DNA from: Lachnospiraceae bacterium UBA4381
GTDB lineage: Bacteria; Bacillota; Clostridia; Lachnospirales; Lachnospiraceae
DNA: 9,817 nt
Reading direction: 5' to 3'
NCBI GenBank assembly: GCA_002391105.1
Contig: DGRT01000066.1
Location: 1-9,817 of the forward strand
In this document: positions 8,295 to 9,817 of the stretch, piece by piece
How positions within the stretch are numbered: the first letter of the stretch is position 1
How the letters are laid out: every line of letters starts with the position of its first letter
Notes under the pieces: generated by a model
What the model saw: the letters and a program-made list of their open reading frames with translations, nothing else
What the model was told of the DNA's origin: nothing
The model's database searches: none
Program-made: the position numbers and the translations under genes

Positions 8295-9116
8295 ATGAGA
8301 AGATTTAAAAGCAAAAGATCCGTTGGATTTGTTTGTATAATGAGTCTGGTGCTAGCCATGCTGTGTGGCTGTGCTTCTTTTTTTACATTTGAGGAAGAAG
8401 TTTCTACTGAAGATATGTCCATAGATCAGATATCAGTTCTTAAGGATATAACTGAGAATACCCTGCAGCTTAGTTCTGATGGTACGGTGCTTGAGATGTC
8501 CTGCGAGGACTACTCGGAGCAGGGGATTGATACTAATGGAGTTGAGGACTATATCAGGGGAGAGATTGATGCTTACAATAAAGAAAGCGGTCTTTCCAAG
8601 ATGTCTCTCGTGGAGTACCGTGAAGATTCCGGTCTGGTAAAGAGTGCCATCCGGTATAATGATATAGATACATATAATGATTTCAATGTAATGGATATAG
8701 TTAACATTTCCTATGATAAGAATCAGGCTGATGAGGTTGCGCGTGACGAGGCAGAGGCAAGGCTGAAGGCTGCTGTTACAGTAACGGAAGAGGTGGAGAT
8801 AGATGAAGAAGCTCTTGCTGAAGCCGGTTACAGTCTGGATGATCTGGAGGACGGTGCGATAAATGAATCATCAGGTGAAGTGGCAACTGCTTCGGATGCT
8901 GTTGCGACATTTACAGATGCATCCGGAAATGTCGCTGAATCAGGTGATATCTCCGGTGATTCGTATATGATGATCAAAACCACAGAGCCTATAGTTATAA
9001 GCATTTCAGATGGAAAGATACTTTATACCAACTATCATGTTGAGCCTATTGATGCATCCTCTGCAAGATGTCTTGGGGATGGAGTAGCTATAATAGTTTA
9101 TGAATATAACAATTAG
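8295..9116 (+). CDS. Lipoprotein of unknown function
   Basis: The 273-residue product has a classic lipoprotein signal: positively charged MRRFKSKR, a hydrophobic core, and a lipobox ending LCGC with the lipidated cysteine at residue 26. It should be tethered to the outer face of the membrane. I do not recognise a named domain. The mature part starts with an acidic stretch, then an alpha/beta-looking region (LQLSSDGTVLEMSCEDYSEQ, then YNDIDTYNDFNVMDI). A low-complexity Ala/Asp/Ser/Glu linker covers about residues 165-220, and the C-terminus is a beta-rich segment ending CLGDGVAIIVYEYNN. It resembles lipoproteins I recall from Lachnospiraceae at this locus, but no function follows from that. 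GAAGGA (8276-8281) lies 13 bases before the ATG but only 7 before an in-frame TTG at 8289, so TTG may be the true start, adding two residues. glyQS follows after 57 bases with no terminator visible. Confidence 0.85.
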   Translation: MRRFKSKRSVGFVCIMSLVLAMLCGCASFFTFEEEVSTEDMSIDQISVLKDITENTLQLSSDGTVLEMSCEDYSEQGIDTNGVEDYIRGEIDAYNKESGLSKMSLVEYREDSGLVKSAIRYNDIDTYNDFNVMDIVNISYDKNQADEVARDEAEARLKAAVTVTEEVEIDEEALAEAGYSLDDLEDGAINESSGEVATASDAVATFTDASGNVAESGDISGDSYMMIKTTEPIVISISDGKILYTNYHVEPIDASSARCLGDGVAIIVYEYNN

Positions 9117-9173
9117 TTCAGCGGCTTTTTGATCTGAACTGGTGTGAAAAAATATATAAAAAAGGAGTCAGTT

Positions 9174-9817
9174 ATGGATAAATCACAGAAGAGTATGGAA
9201 AAGATTATATCTCTTGCAAAGACAAGAGGCTTTGTATATCCGGGATCTGAGATCTATGGAGGTCTCGCCAACACCTGGGATTACGGTAATCTTGGTGTTG
9301 AGCTTAAGAATAATGTAAAAAAGGCATGGTGGAAGAAGTTCATCCAGGAATGTCCATATAACGTAGGTGTTGATACAGCGATTCTTATGAACCCTCAGAC
9401 CTGGGTTGCATCTGGTCATCTGGGTAGTTTCTCAGATCCTCTGATGGACTGTAAGGAGTGTCATGAAAGATTCAGAGCTGATCAGGTTATAGAAAGCTTT
9501 GCTGCTGAGCATGGCATTACTCTTGAATCTTCTGTTGATGGATGGTCAAATGAAGAGATGGAGAGCTTTATAGAAGAGCATAAGATTCCTTGCCCATCCT
9601 GTGGAAAGCATAACTTTACCGGTATCCGTCAGTTCAATCTGATGTTCAAGACCTTCCAGGGCGTTCTCGAGGATGCCAAGAACACCGTTTATCTGCGCCC
9701 GGAAACCGCTCAGGGCATGTTCGTCAACTTCAAGAACGTTCAGAGAACCATGCGTAAGAAGCTGCCGTTCGGTATCGGCCAGGTCGGCAAGAGCTTCCGT
9801 AACGAGATCACTCCCGG
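9174..9817 (+). CDS. glyQS: Glycine--tRNA ligase, dimeric (alpha2) type, 3' truncated
   Basis: This class II synthetase charges tRNA-Gly with glycine using ATP. The first 214 residues are present; the rest lies beyond the right edge. The sequence is that of the single-chain eukaryote-like/Firmicutes GlyRS, not the alpha2beta2 enzyme of E. coli. It starts with RGFVYPGSEIYGGLANTWDY (18-37) and continues with ASGHLGSFSDP (79-89). Two CxxC pairs, C93/C96 and C140/C143, form a likely zinc site in the insertion domain. RPETAQG (175-181) and the motif 2 segment SFRNEITP (207-214) are active-site elements. The ATG at 9174 follows an AAAGGAG ribosome site with 7-base spacing. The 57-base gap to the lipoprotein gene is too short for a T-box leader, so it may share an upstream transcript. 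The final 180 bases are clearly richer in G+C than the gene's beginning. It is also called glyS. Confidence 0.97.
   Translation, partial: MDKSQKSMEKIISLAKTRGFVYPGSEIYGGLANTWDYGNLGVELKNNVKKAWWKKFIQECPYNVGVDTAILMNPQTWVASGHLGSFSDPLMDCKECHERFRADQVIESFAAEHGITLESSVDGWSNEEMESFIEEHKIPCPSCGKHNFTGIRQFNLMFKTFQGVLEDAKNTVYLRPETAQGMFVNFKNVQRTMRKKLPFGIGQVGKSFRNEITP

Noticed and set aside
9129..9158. TTGATC - 18 bases - TATATA as a promoter for glyQS
   Set aside because: A transcript from it would start about 8 bases before the ATG and cut into the ribosome binding site, so it is unlikely to drive glyQS.
1..9817. A defence, phage, CRISPR or biosynthetic system
   Set aside because: All recognised genes are adhesin or housekeeping types; no nuclease, integrase, transposase, repeat-spacer array or biosynthetic enzyme set was seen on either strand.

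Overview
The window reads as a chromosomal segment of a low-GC Gram-positive gut or rumen bacterium, most likely a member of the Lachnospiraceae (Clostridium cluster XIVa). This rests on four things: the AT-rich composition; strong AGGAG-type ribosome sites; a Gram-positive wall-anchored adhesin built from fibro-slime and Cna-B/SpaA-like domains; and the order M16C peptidase, era, recO, lipoprotein, dimeric-type glycyl-tRNA synthetase, which I recall as common in that family. The taxon is an inference. All recognised genes are on the + strand.

Region 1 (1-3077) is the C-terminal 1024 residues of a large cell-wall-anchored adhesin whose start lies outside the window. It carries the end of a fibro-slime (PA14-like) domain, then at least five beta-sandwich domains with Lys/Glu/Asn sets typical of intramolecular isopeptide bonds, and a non-canonical VPTG sorting signal. 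Region 2 (3078-3329) has no intact gene. It holds two strong intrinsic terminators flanking a 26-codon Ala/Asn-rich reading-frame tail that looks like the remnant of a lost gene.

Region 3 (3330-8081) is a housekeeping block: an M16C (PreP/falcilysin-like) zinc peptidase, a 67-bp gap, the ribosome-assembly GTPase Era, and RecO starting 5 bp after era. Era and RecO are clearly co-transcribed. RecO lacks most of the zinc-ligand cysteines usual for Firmicutes homologues. Region 4 (8082-8294) holds an open but startless frame with three imperfect 24-bp repeats and a possible promoter. Region 5 is a lipoprotein of unknown function (8295-9116), followed after 57 bp by glycyl-tRNA synthetase (from 9174), which runs off the right edge.

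The genes do not form one pathway. The adhesin is an accessory surface gene insulated by terminators. The rest is conserved core: peptide turnover, 30S maturation, recombinational repair and tRNA charging, with one unexplained lipoprotein. I see no CRISPR array, mobile element, phage gene, tRNA, rRNA or defence system. The most unusual material is the adhesin, the two gene-remnant-like spacers and the lipoprotein.
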